This document shows, piece after piece, positions 7,466-14,420 of a stretch of DNA of 14,420 nt. The stretch is taken from contig JBEKVE010000079.1 of NCBI GenBank assembly GCA_049514335.1, forward strand, positions 1 to 14,420, read 5' to 3'. The number at the start of each line of letters is the position of its first letter. Within the stretch, counting starts at the first letter, position 1. Below the pieces are notes generated by a model. It was given only the letters and a program-made list of their open reading frames with translations, had not been told where the DNA came from and searched no databases. The translations under genes were made by a program, and so were the position numbers. Source of the DNA: JBEKVE01 sp049514335 (GTDB taxonomy: Bacteria; Actinomycetota; Acidimicrobiia; Acidimicrobiales; UBA8190).

Positions 7466-8674
7466 ATGGGCCACATCCTCGGCCTGGGCGACCCCCTCTT
7501 CGCCCACGGCGTGCACTGGGCCGTGCTGCTGATCGTGGTGATCAAGGTCCTGGTGGCATTCGGGGCCCTGCTCGTCTCGGTCATGCTCATGATCTGGTTC
7601 GAGCGCAAGGTCATCTCGGACATGCAGGCCCGCATCGGGCCCAACCGCGCCGGGCCGTGGGGGCTGCTGCAGACGCTGGCCGACGGCATCAAGCTCTTCT
7701 TCAAGGAAGACCTGATCCCCGAGCGCTCCGACCGGTTCGTGTTCAAGCTGGCGCCGTACCTGTCGATCCTTCCCGCCTTCCTGGCCTTCGCCATCATCCC
7801 CGTGGGGGGAGACGTCACCGTCTTCGGTCACACCTTCGAGCTCCAGGTGGCCGATCCCCCCGTGGGCATCCTGTTCCTGCTGGCCATGTCCTCGGTGTCG
7901 GTGTACGGCGTCATGCTGGCGGGCTGGGCGTCGGGGTCGAAGTACCCGCTGCTCGGGTCGGTGCGGGCCTCGGCGCAGATGATCTCCTACGAGGCCGCTC
8001 TGGGCATGAACGTGGCCATGGTCGTCCTGCTGGCGGGCTCGCTGTCCACGCGGGCCATCATCAACGCCCAGTCCCACACGTTCATCGGCAGCTGGTACAT
8101 CATCCGCTCCGGCATCCTGCCGTTCTTCCTGTTCCTGATCGCCATCACCGCCGAGCTCAACCGGCCGCCCTTCGACCTGGTGGAGGCGGAGCAGGAGCTC
8201 GTGGGCGGGTTCAACACGGAGTACTCCTCCATCCGCTTCGCCCTGTTCTTCATGGCGGAGTTCATGAACACCATCACCATGTCCGCCGTGGTGGTCACGC
8301 TGTTCCTGGGTGGACCCGACGGGCCCACGGCGCACGTCTTCATCCTGTCGTGGGTCATCCCGGTGCTGTGGTTCCTGGGCAAGACCCTGGCCTTCTTGTT
8401 CCTCTACGTGTGGCTGCGCGCCGCGCTGCCCCGGCTGCGTTACGACCAGCTCATGGACCTGGGGTGGAAGGTCCTCATCCCCCTGTCGCTCGGCTGGGTG
8501 CTCTTGCTCGCCGCCTTCCTGGTGGGCCGGTGGTGGGGGTTGGGTGTGGTGGCCGCCCTGCTCGTCGGGTTCGGCCTGCTGCTGCGCTCCATCGTGGTGG
8601 GCACCGACCCCGAGCGCTCGGGTGAGGCCGCCGCCCTCGACGTGGGCAGCACCACCCCGGAGGGAGCACTCTGA
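7466..8674 (+). CDS. nuoH: NADH-quinone oxidoreductase subunit H (membrane anchor, quinone channel)
   Basis: NuoH (402 aa) anchors the peripheral arm and lines the quinone channel. Family motifs are WFERKVISDMQARIGPNRAG (44-63), GLLQTLADGIKLFFKED (66-82), AELNRPPFDLVEAEQELVGG (229-248) with its run of functional glutamates, and LRYDQLMDLGWKVLIPLSL in the last canonical helix. One further hydrophobic segment (WGLGVVAALLVGFGLLLRSIVV) and a short polar tail follow. I recall a similar C-terminal addition in mycobacterial NuoH. The ATG at 7466 is preferred because it follows a G-run (7451-7457) and gives the usual N-terminus. Three in-frame GTG codons (7457, 7460, 7463) directly precede it, and an ATG at 7427 inside nuoG is also in frame but less likely. 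Confidence 0.96.
   Translation: MGHILGLGDPLFAHGVHWAVLLIVVIKVLVAFGALLVSVMLMIWFERKVISDMQARIGPNRAGPWGLLQTLADGIKLFFKEDLIPERSDRFVFKLAPYLSILPAFLAFAIIPVGGDVTVFGHTFELQVADPPVGILFLLAMSSVSVYGVMLAGWASGSKYPLLGSVRASAQMISYEAALGMNVAMVVLLAGSLSTRAIINAQSHTFIGSWYIIRSGILPFFLFLIAITAELNRPPFDLVEAEQELVGGFNTEYSSIRFALFFMAEFMNTITMSAVVVTLFLGGPDGPTAHVFILSWVIPVLWFLGKTLAFLFLYVWLRAALPRLRYDQLMDLGWKVLIPLSLGWVLLLAAFLVGRWWGLGVVAALLVGFGLLLRSIVVGTDPERSGEAAALDVGSTTPEGAL
8659..8666 (+). promoter_or_regulatory. Ribosome binding site of nuoI
   Basis: GGAGGGAG inside the last codons of nuoH lies 7 nt before the ATG at 8674. It fixes the nuoI start at the TGATG overlap. Confidence 0.75.
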
Positions 8675-9543
8675 TGGGCCTCTTCGACAGCCTGCGCGAC
8701 GAGCTCAGCTTCCTGGGTGGCTTCAAGGTCACCCTGGAGCAGATGGCCCGCACCCGGGTCACGTGGCAGTACCCGATCGAGAAGAAGCCCAAGCCCATCC
8801 GCCAGCACGGGCGTCACGTCCTCAACCGCTACGAGGACGGGATGGAGAAGTGCATCGGGTGCGAGCTGTGCGCCGGGGTCTGCCCCGCCGACTGCATCTA
8901 CGTCCGGGGCAAGGACAACGACCCCGCCGACCCCGTGTCGCCCGGTGAGCGCTTCGGGTTCGTCTACGAGATCAACTACCTGCGTTGCATCCATTGCGAC
9001 ATGTGCGTGGAGGCGTGCCCCACCGAGGCCATCACCGAGTCCAAGCTCTTCGAGTTCTCCTTCACCAACCGGGCCGACGCCATCTACACCAAGAAGGAGC
9101 TCGTGGTGGGCGACGACGGCCGGCCCCAGCGCATGCCGTGGGAGGACTGGCGCGAGGGCGACGACCTGCACACCTCGGCGTGGATGCGGGCCACCTCGCC
9201 GTCGGGCGTGGCCGCCTACGAGGGCCGCGTCCAGTGGTCGGGGGAGCTGGGCTACGGGGTGCGGGCCCCCGAGGGCGGCCAGAGCGCCAACCGCGACGAC
9301 GCCGCCACCGGCAACCGCCAGCTGCGCGAGGCGTTCTCGGCCCATCTCGAGGACGTGGAGCGGCTGCCCGACCAGCGCGGTCCGCGCGGCGTGGCCAACC
9401 GCATGCGGGCCAAGATGGAGCAGCGCATGGCCACGCTGCCCCGGCCCAAGCTGGTGCGCCACGCCCCGGCCGCCACCGAGGCGTCTTCGGCCGCACCCAC
9501 CTCGTTCCCCAACACCACCCGGACCGGGGACGGCCGACCATGA
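8674..9543 (+). CDS. nuoI: NADH-quinone oxidoreductase subunit I with long C-terminal extension
   Basis: NuoI (289 aa) is the ferredoxin-like subunit with two [4Fe-4S] clusters, N6a and N6b, that pass electrons from NuoG to NuoB. The two motifs are CIGCELCAGVCP (Cys60, 63, 66, 70) and CIHCDMCVEACP (Cys105, 108, 111, 115). An additional Cys74 lies just after the first motif. The N-terminal amphipathic part (FKVTLEQM, VTWQYPIEK) fits membrane-surface contact. The conserved core ends near residue 150. About 140 further residues continue to the stop, so the protein is well beyond the 160-220 residues I associate with the family. The tail is polar, with RQLREAFSAHLEDVERLPDQ and RMRAKMEQRM likely helical, then a Pro/Ala/Thr-rich end. 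The start overlaps the nuoH stop (TGATG). Confidence 0.96.
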   Translation: MGLFDSLRDELSFLGGFKVTLEQMARTRVTWQYPIEKKPKPIRQHGRHVLNRYEDGMEKCIGCELCAGVCPADCIYVRGKDNDPADPVSPGERFGFVYEINYLRCIHCDMCVEACPTEAITESKLFEFSFTNRADAIYTKKELVVGDDGRPQRMPWEDWREGDDLHTSAWMRATSPSGVAAYEGRVQWSGELGYGVRAPEGGQSANRDDAATGNRQLREAFSAHLEDVERLPDQRGPRGVANRMRAKMEQRMATLPRPKLVRHAPAATEASSAAPTSFPNTTRTGDGRP

Positions 9544-10211
9544 GCGGGCTGGCCCTCGTGCCACTGTCGGGCACGGTCTCGACCGTCGACGCGTTGACCT
9601 TCGCCATCGCCGCCGCCATCATCCTGGCGGGCGCCGTGGGCGTGGTGGTGTCGCGCAGTCCCGTGCACGCCGCGCTCATGCTGGTCATGACGCTGTTCGG
9701 CGTGGCCGTGCTCTTCGTCGAGCAGCAGGCCAACTTCCTGGCCGCCGTGCAGGTCATCGTGTACGCCGGCGCCATCGTGGTGCTCTTTCTGTTCGTCATC
9801 ATGTTCCTCGGGGTCGACCGCCTCGACAACCTGGCCAAGGAGCCCCTCCCCGCACAGCGCCCCCTGGCCCTCGTGCTGGTGGCGCTCGGACTGGCCGGCA
9901 TCCTGCTGCTCGGCATCGGCGCCCACTGGGCCCTCGGCACCCACTCCGTGGCGGGCCCGGCGCAGGGCCAGTCCGGTGGCGACGTCGCCGCTCTGGGCCG
10001 GTCGGTGTTCACCACCTACCTGTTCGCCTTCGAGATCACCTCGGCCCTGCTCGTCATCGCCGTGGTGGGGGCCGTGGTCCTCGCCCGCCGGCCCTCGCCC
10101 ACCGCCGAGGAAGTGGCCGAGACGACCGAGGCGGCCGACGCGGCGTTCGAATCCGAAGAGGAGAACCTGCCCGAGCCCATCACCGCCGAGGACCGGGAGG
10201 TGACCCCGTGA
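9540..10211 (+). CDS. nuoJ: NADH-quinone oxidoreductase subunit J
   Basis: NuoJ (223 aa) is a membrane subunit between NuoA/NuoH and NuoK. Its third helix carries the conserved segment that changes shape during turnover, visible here as QVIVYAGAIVVLFLFVIMFL at 71-90. Helices lie near residues 17-37, 42-61, 68-90, 104-125 and 155-182. A polar, strongly acidic tail of about 38 residues follows (AEEVAETTEAADAAFESEEE). The ATG overlaps the nuoI stop (ATGA), with GGGGA at 9526-9530 as probable ribosome binding site. The stop overlaps the GTG of nuoK. Confidence 0.95.
   Translation: MSGLALVPLSGTVSTVDALTFAIAAAIILAGAVGVVVSRSPVHAALMLVMTLFGVAVLFVEQQANFLAAVQVIVYAGAIVVLFLFVIMFLGVDRLDNLAKEPLPAQRPLALVLVALGLAGILLLGIGAHWALGTHSVAGPAQGQSGGDVAALGRSVFTTYLFAFEITSALLVIAVVGAVVLARRPSPTAEEVAETTEAADAAFESEEENLPEPITAEDREVTP
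10195..10203 (+). promoter_or_regulatory. Ribosome binding site of nuoK
   Basis: GGGAGGTGA in the last codons of nuoJ lies 4 nt before the GTG at 10208. It is one of the strongest Shine-Dalgarno matches in the window and supports GTG as the nuoK start. Confidence 0.75.
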
Positions 10212-10513
10212 CTCTGGGCGGCGGCTGGTACCTGGGTCTGGCGGCGGTGGTCTTCTCCATCGGCGCCCTGGGCCTGCTCGTCCGGCGCAACGTGCTCGTG
10301 ATGTTCATGTGCGTCGAGCTCATGCTGAACGCCGCCAACCTGACCTTCGTCACCTTCGCCCGCATGCTCAACGACATCGGCGGGCAGGCGCTCGTGTTCT
10401 TCACCCTGGTGGTGGCGGCGGCCGAGGTGGTGGTGGGCCTCGGCATCGTCGTGGCCATCTTCCGCCGACGCCGCACCGCAATCGCCGACGACCTCCACAT
10501 CATGCGGGGCTGA
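10208..10513 (+). CDS. nuoK: NADH-quinone oxidoreductase subunit K
   Basis: NuoK (101 aa) is the small three-helix antiporter-like membrane subunit related to MrpC. The two intramembrane glutamates used in proton transfer are present: Glu37 in FMCVELMLNAANL and Glu73 in VAAAEVVVGLGI, equivalent to Glu36 and Glu72 of E. coli. The arginine-rich loop (LLVRRN) and the C-terminal IFRRRRTAIADDL are also typical. The GTG start overlaps the nuoJ stop (GTGA) and follows a strong ribosome binding site. Length matches the family. It is the last gene before the only sizeable gap in the operon. Confidence 0.97.
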   Translation: MTLGGGWYLGLAAVVFSIGALGLLVRRNVLVMFMCVELMLNAANLTFVTFARMLNDIGGQALVFFTLVVAAAEVVVGLGIVVAIFRRRRTAIADDLHIMRG

Positions 10514-10592
10514 CCGCCCCCGCCGACGACGCTCCCACCCACAACCCCCACACCCGCACACCCACACCGACCCGGACCGGACACCCACCACC
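10514..10592 (+). other. C-rich nuoK-nuoL spacer
   Basis: This 79-nt gap contains 49 C, 18 A, 11 G and 1 T by direct count. Six C-tracts of three or more (10534-10573) are separated by loops of 1, 4, 3, 5 and 7 nt. The minus strand therefore meets the usual quadruplex pattern, and the + strand RNA would be largely unstructured. No strong Shine-Dalgarno lies near the nuoL ATG; GGACCGG at 10574-10580 is the nearest purine-containing match. I see no terminator hairpin with a T-run and no clear promoter. A Rho-loading site or an open leader are possible roles. Confidence 0.6.
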
Positions 10593-12566
10593 ATGATCCA
10601 TGCCGCCTACCTGATGCCGCTGTTGCCGCTGGCCGGCTTCGTGGTGCTGGCCGCCGCCGGGCGGCGACTGGGCGACCCGTGGGCGGGCTGGCTGGGCACC
10701 GCCACGGTGGCGGGGTCCTTCGTGGTGGCGTGCATCGTGTTCGCCGGGTTGCTCGACCGGGCCTCGGGCAGTCGCAGCTTCACCCAGACCCTGTTCACCT
10801 GGATCCCCGTGGGGGGCCTGCAGGTGAAGGCGGCGCTGCTCGTCGACCCGTTGTCGATGACGATGGCGCTCTTCGTCACCGGCGTGAGCTCGCTCATCCA
10901 CCTCTACTCCATCGGCTACATGAAGGACGACCCCGACTACCCCAAGTTCTTCGTGTACCTGAACCTCTTCGTGGCGTCGATGCTCATCCTCGTCCTCGGC
11001 AACAACCTCCTTCTCACCTTCGTGGGGTGGGAGGGCGTGGGGGTGTGCTCGTACTGGCTGGTGGCCTTCTGGTTCGGGCGCGACAGCGCCGCCAGCGCGG
11101 GGAAGAAGGCGTTCCTCTACAACCGGCTGGCGGATGTCGGGTTCCTCATCGCCATCTTCCTGGTCTTCTCCAAGACCGGCACCCTCACCTACACCGGGAT
11201 CTTCTCCCACCTGTCGGAGATCGGCGGCGGCACGGGCACGGCCGTGTGTCTGCTCCTGTTCGTGGCGGCGGCGGGGAAGTCGGCCCAGCTGCCGCTGTTC
11301 CCGTGGTTGGCAGACGCCATGGAGGGCCCGACGCCCGTGTCGGCGCTCATCCACGCCGCCACCATGGTGACCGCCGGTGTGTACCTCATGTGTCGGATCA
11401 GCCCGATCCTGTCGCACTCGCACACCGCCCAGCTGGTGGTGGCCTCCATCGGCGCCGCCACCGCCTTCGTGGCCGCCACCATCGGCTGCGCCCAGCAGGA
11501 CATCAAGAAGGTCCTCGCCTATTCCACGGTGTCGCAGCTGGGCTACATGTTCCTGGCCGTGGGCACCGGCGCCTACGAGGCGGCCATCTTCCTCATGGTG
11601 GCGCACGCCTTCTTCAAGGCCCTGCTGTTCCTCGGAGCCGGCTCGGTCATCCACTCCCTCGACGGCGAGCAGGACCTCAAGATGATGGGGAACCTCCGCC
11701 GCTACCTGCGCCTCACCACCCTCACCTTCGGCCTGGGGTGGTTGGCCATCGCCGGCATCCCGCCGCTGTCGGGCTTCTGGGCCAAGGGCGACGTGCTCGA
11801 CAACGCCTTCGCCCGCTACAAGCCGCTGTGGGCCATCGGTCTTCTGACCGCCGCCCTCACCGCCTACTACATGACCCGCCTCATCGTCCTCGCCTTCGCC
11901 GGCGACGACCGCTGGCGGGCGCTGCTCGGGTCGCGTGACGGCCACGCCCCAGACAGCCACGGCCACGACCACGATGCCGCCCCCGGCGCGGGGCGGGGGA
12001 TGCCCGCCCCCGGCCACGGCATCGACGCCACCCCCCACGAGTCGCCGCCGGTCATGGTCCTCCCCCTCGTCGTCCTGGCCGTGCTGGCGCTGTTGGGCGG
12101 CGCGCTCAACCTGCCCTGGCACAGCAGCTTCGACCCGCTCGGCTGGCTCCGGCCCGTGTTCGGCACCGCCCTGTTCGACCCCCACCAGTCGTCGGGGACG
12201 CTGTGGACCCTCGGCATCGTGGACTCGGTGGTGGCCCTGGTGGGACTGGGCGCGGGCTACGCCGTGTGGCGCCGCCGCACCGAGGCGCCGGCTCTCGAGC
12301 CCGCCTTCCTCCAGCGCGCCTGGTACCTCGACGACGTCTACGACGCCCTCATCGGCCGTCCCGGCCAGGCCTTCGCCACCTTCTGCGCCACCGTGGTCGA
12401 CGTCAAGGTGATCGACGGTGCGGTGAACGGCGTGGGACGGCTGTCGCGGGTGGCGGCCGGCGGTCTGCGCCGGGTGCAGACCGGCTTCGTGCGCCAGTAC
12501 GCCCTGGGCATCGTGCTCGGCCTCGTGGCCCTGCTCGCCTGGATGGTCTCGAGGGCGTGGTCATGA
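10593..12566 (+). CDS. nuoL: NADH-quinone oxidoreductase subunit L
   Basis: NuoL (657 aa) is the distal antiporter-like proton pump, with the long lateral C-terminal helix that runs along the membrane arm. Key residues are visible: Glu147 in FVGWEGVGVCSYW, Lys229 in AAGKSAQLPLFPWLADAMEG, the helix-break block TPVSALIHAATMVTAGVYL, Lys342 in HAFFKALLFLGAGS, and Lys398 in GFWAKGDVL. A soluble loop at about 437-486 is rich in His, Gly, Asp and Pro (including GHAPDSHGHDHDAAPG). The last helix (QYALGIVLGLVALLAWMVS) anchors the lateral helix. The ATG is fixed because no other start codon occurs in frame in the upstream spacer. The gene has no strong ribosome binding site. Its stop overlaps the nuoM start. 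Confidence 0.97.
   Translation: MIHAAYLMPLLPLAGFVVLAAAGRRLGDPWAGWLGTATVAGSFVVACIVFAGLLDRASGSRSFTQTLFTWIPVGGLQVKAALLVDPLSMTMALFVTGVSSLIHLYSIGYMKDDPDYPKFFVYLNLFVASMLILVLGNNLLLTFVGWEGVGVCSYWLVAFWFGRDSAASAGKKAFLYNRLADVGFLIAIFLVFSKTGTLTYTGIFSHLSEIGGGTGTAVCLLLFVAAAGKSAQLPLFPWLADAMEGPTPVSALIHAATMVTAGVYLMCRISPILSHSHTAQLVVASIGAATAFVAATIGCAQQDIKKVLAYSTVSQLGYMFLAVGTGAYEAAIFLMVAHAFFKALLFLGAGSVIHSLDGEQDLKMMGNLRRYLRLTTLTFGLGWLAIAGIPPLSGFWAKGDVLDNAFARYKPLWAIGLLTAALTAYYMTRLIVLAFAGDDRWRALLGSRDGHAPDSHGHDHDAAPGAGRGMPAPGHGIDATPHESPPVMVLPLVVLAVLALLGGALNLPWHSSFDPLGWLRPVFGTALFDPHQSSGTLWTLGIVDSVVALVGLGAGYAVWRRRTEAPALEPAFLQRAWYLDDVYDALIGRPGQAFATFCATVVDVKVIDGAVNGVGRLSRVAAGGLRRVQTGFVRQYALGIVLGLVALLAWMVSRAWS
11940..12041 (+). 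other. His-rich loop coding region within nuoL
   Basis: This stretch codes for NuoL residues 450-483 and contains six histidines, mostly as GH, SHGHDH and PH, interspersed with Asp, Pro, Ala and Gly. It lies between two hydrophobic segments and interrupts an otherwise well conserved membrane protein. Metal binding is possible but not shown. Confidence 0.6.
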
Positions 12567-14224
12567 CCCACGACACCACCTTCCCGTACCTGACCGTCCT
12601 CATCCTCCTCCCGGCGGGTGCGGCCGTCCTCGCCGCCGTCGTGCCCAAGTCGGTGGGAGCGCAGCTCCAGCGGCGGCTCGTCATGGCGGTGGGCCTGGCC
12701 GGCTCTGTCGCCACCCTGGCCCTGGCGATCACCATCGCCCTGCGCTACCAGGCCGGCAACGGCGGCTTCCGGCTCGTGAGCCAGCACGTGTGGGCGTCGT
12801 CGCTCGGCATCTCGTGGCACCTCGGGGTGGACGGCATCTCGGTCTTCCTCATCCTCATGGCCGCCGTGCTGTTCCCCCTGGCGCTTCTGTCGGGGAAGAT
12901 CGACCGCCACCCCCGCTCGTTCGTGGCGTGGCTGCTCGTGCTCGAGGCGGGCTGCATGGGGAGCTTCGTCTCGCTCGACCTCGTCATGTTCTTCCTCTTC
13001 TTCGAGCTCACCCTGGTGCCGTCGTACTTCATCATCGCCGGGTGGGGATTCGCCCGGCGGGCCTACGCGGCCATCAAGTTCTTCGTGTACACCTTCCTCG
13101 GGTCCGCCTTCTTGCTGGTGGGCATCGTGGCGGTGGCCTTCGTCCACCAGAGCCAGACCGGGCACCTCACCTTCGACCTGGCCGTGCTGGAGCACACCCA
13201 CCTGGGCCTGGCGTCGCAGGTGCTGCTCTTCCTCGCTTTCACCGCCGCCTTCGCCGTGAAGGCACCGGTGTTCCCCTTCCACACCTGGTCGCCCGACGCC
13301 TACGCCGAGTCCCCCACGGCCGGGGCCGTGATCCTGGCCGGGGTCATGGCCAAGCTCGGCACCTACGGCATCATCCGCTTCGACCTGACGCTGTTCCCCC
13401 GGGCGGTGGTCGACCTGGCGCCGCTGCTACTCACGCTCGGGGTCATCGGCATCCTCTACGGCGGCATCGTGGCCTGTGCCACGCGCGACCTGAAACGACT
13501 GGTGGCGTACTCGTCGCTGGCGCATCTCGGGTTCATCGTGCTCGGCACCTTCGCCCTCACCACCCAGGGGGTGACCGGGGGCGTGCTGCAGATGGTCAAC
13601 CACGGCCTCGTCATCGCCGTGCTGTTCATCGTGATCGGGTGGATCTACGAGCGGCGCAAGACCTGGCAGCTGGGCGGGCTCCGAGGCCTGCAACGACCGG
13701 CGCCGGTGCTGGCGGCGGTGTTCACCGTGGCCATGCTGGCGTCCATCGGCCTGCCCGGGCTCAACGGGTTCGTGGGTGAGTTCCTGATCCTCACGGGGAC
13801 GTTCCTCACCCACCGCTGGTGGGCGGTGGTCGCCACCGGTGGCGTGGTGCTGGCCGCGGTCTACCTGTTGTGGGCCTACCAGCAGGCCTTCCACCACGAG
13901 CCCGACGAGGCCAACGCCCAGGTGAAGGACCTGTCGTGGCGTGAGATGGCGGTGGTGGCCCCGCTCATCGCCCTGATCGTGGTGCTCGGGGTCTACCCGA
14001 AGCCCGTGCTCGACCGCATCACCCCGTCGGTGAACCTGCTCGTGCGCCACGTCGAGGGCGCCACCGGCACGCACCAGCCGACCGTGGCCACCGGGACGGC
14101 CGCCCCCGCATCGGCTCCCTGCATCGGCAACTGCGCGGCGGGCACGGCGCAGGGCCTGCACGCCGAGCACCGCGGTGCGAGGATCCACCTCGGGGCGTTG
14201 CCTGCGTCGGGGGTGCGGCCATGA
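12563..14224 (+). CDS. nuoM: NADH-quinone oxidoreductase subunit M
   Basis: NuoM (553 aa) is the middle antiporter-like proton pump between NuoL and NuoN. Key residues are Glu148 in FFLFFELTLVPSYFIIAGWG and Lys233 in AFAVKAPVFPFHTWSPDAYA, followed by ESPTAGAVILAGVMAKLGTY and the second half-channel block VAYSSLAHLGF. About 14 hydrophobic helices end near LIALIVVLGVYPKPVLDRI. After that, roughly 65 residues form a soluble tail rich in Thr, Ala and Gly. It carries APCIGNCAAG (Cys520, Cys524) and three histidines at 533, 536 and 542, which is unusual for the family. The ATG overlaps the nuoL stop (ATGA), and the stop overlaps the nuoN ATG. Confidence 0.97.
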   Translation: MTHDTTFPYLTVLILLPAGAAVLAAVVPKSVGAQLQRRLVMAVGLAGSVATLALAITIALRYQAGNGGFRLVSQHVWASSLGISWHLGVDGISVFLILMAAVLFPLALLSGKIDRHPRSFVAWLLVLEAGCMGSFVSLDLVMFFLFFELTLVPSYFIIAGWGFARRAYAAIKFFVYTFLGSAFLLVGIVAVAFVHQSQTGHLTFDLAVLEHTHLGLASQVLLFLAFTAAFAVKAPVFPFHTWSPDAYAESPTAGAVILAGVMAKLGTYGIIRFDLTLFPRAVVDLAPLLLTLGVIGILYGGIVACATRDLKRLVAYSSLAHLGFIVLGTFALTTQGVTGGVLQMVNHGLVIAVLFIVIGWIYERRKTWQLGGLRGLQRPAPVLAAVFTVAMLASIGLPGLNGFVGEFLILTGTFLTHRWWAVVATGGVVLAAVYLLWAYQQAFHHEPDEANAQVKDLSWREMAVVAPLIALIVVLGVYPKPVLDRITPSVNLLVRHVEGATGTHQPTVATGTAAPASAPCIGNCAAGTAQGLHAEHRGARIHLGALPASGVRP

Positions 14225-14420
14225 ACGTCCTCGCCACCCTGGGGGCCACCGCGCCGCTCGTGCTCCCGAAGATCGCCTACCTGTCGATCCTGCCCGAGCT
14301 GGTCCTGTTGGGCGGGGCCGTCGGCATCCTGGCCACGTCGTCGCTCGTGCGCCGCCCGCTTCGGCCCACCGTCGTCACCGCCATGACGGTGGCGGTGTCG
14401 CTGGCGGCGCTGTCGCAGTC
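14221..14420 (+). CDS. nuoN: NADH-quinone oxidoreductase subunit N, 5' part
   Basis: The first 66 codons of the expected last gene lie at the window edge, and the frame stays open to the end. The translation begins MNVLATLGATAPLVLPKIAY and continues through YLSILPELVLLGGAVGILA, which matches the usual first helix of NuoN (a Pro-Glu pair near its start), then a charged loop (SLVRRPLRPT) and the start of a second helix. The ATG overlaps the nuoM stop (ATGA), and a G-run at 14209-14213 can act as ribosome binding site. Assignment to NuoN rests mainly on position after nuoM and on this first helix; the catalytic Lys and Glu residues are outside the window. Confidence 0.88.
   Translation, partial: MNVLATLGATAPLVLPKIAYLSILPELVLLGGAVGILATSSLVRRPLRPTVVTAMTVAVSLAALSQ

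Noticed and set aside
10500..12185. Minus-strand open frame of 561 codons opposite nuoL
   Set aside because: It is His/Gly/Glu-rich with no domain pattern, and the opposite strand encodes a well conserved NuoL.
1..14420. Accessory, defence or mobile system hidden in the operon
   Set aside because: All but about 115 nt is coding for recognised complex I subunits, and no transposase, integrase, direct-repeat array or foreign-looking composition is seen.

Overview
The window is one uninterrupted stretch of a respiratory complex I (NADH:quinone oxidoreductase, NDH-1) operon on the + strand of a very GC-rich bacterium. It holds the 3' end of nuoA, complete nuoB, C, D, E, F, G, H, I, J, K, L and M, and the 5' end of nuoN. 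All 14 subunit genes are therefore represented in canonical A-to-N order. NuoC and NuoD are separate proteins. Base composition, start codon use (ATG, GTG, TTG), the long NuoD N-terminus and the extra C-terminal helix in NuoH fit an actinobacterium. A deep-branching class such as Acidimicrobiia is plausible, but that placement is inference from general resemblance and not from a search.

Layout: nuoA (end) and nuoB are 18 nt apart. The genes from nuoB to nuoG form a chain of short overlaps (TTGA, ATGA, GTGA, TAATG, then an 8-nt overlap). A 16-nt gap precedes nuoH. nuoH to nuoK overlap again (TGATG, ATGA, GTGA). A 79-nt C-rich spacer is the only real intergenic gap. nuoL, nuoM and nuoN then overlap through ATGA junctions. 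Nearly every start codon overlaps the preceding stop, so translation is probably coupled within three blocks: B-G, H-K and L-N.

How it works together: NuoE, F and G form the NADH dehydrogenase module (FMN, N1a, N3, N1b, N4, N5 and N7 ligands all visible). NuoB, C, D and I form the connecting module that carries electrons through N6a, N6b and N2 to quinone. NuoA, H, J, K, L, M and N form the membrane arm that pumps protons. All iron-sulfur ligands, the NuoD quinone-site His and Tyr, and the key membrane Glu and Lys residues I could place are present, so the complex looks functional.

I see no RNA gene, mobile element, CRISPR array, phage gene or new system here. The points worth a second look are lineage-specific additions to a conserved machine: a Gly-Ser linker and a duplicated disordered segment in NuoG, a lengthened loop before the last N3 cysteine in NuoF, a long soluble tail on NuoI, a His-rich loop in NuoL, a Cys/His-containing tail on NuoM, and the C-rich nuoK-nuoL spacer with a quadruplex-type pattern on the opposite strand.
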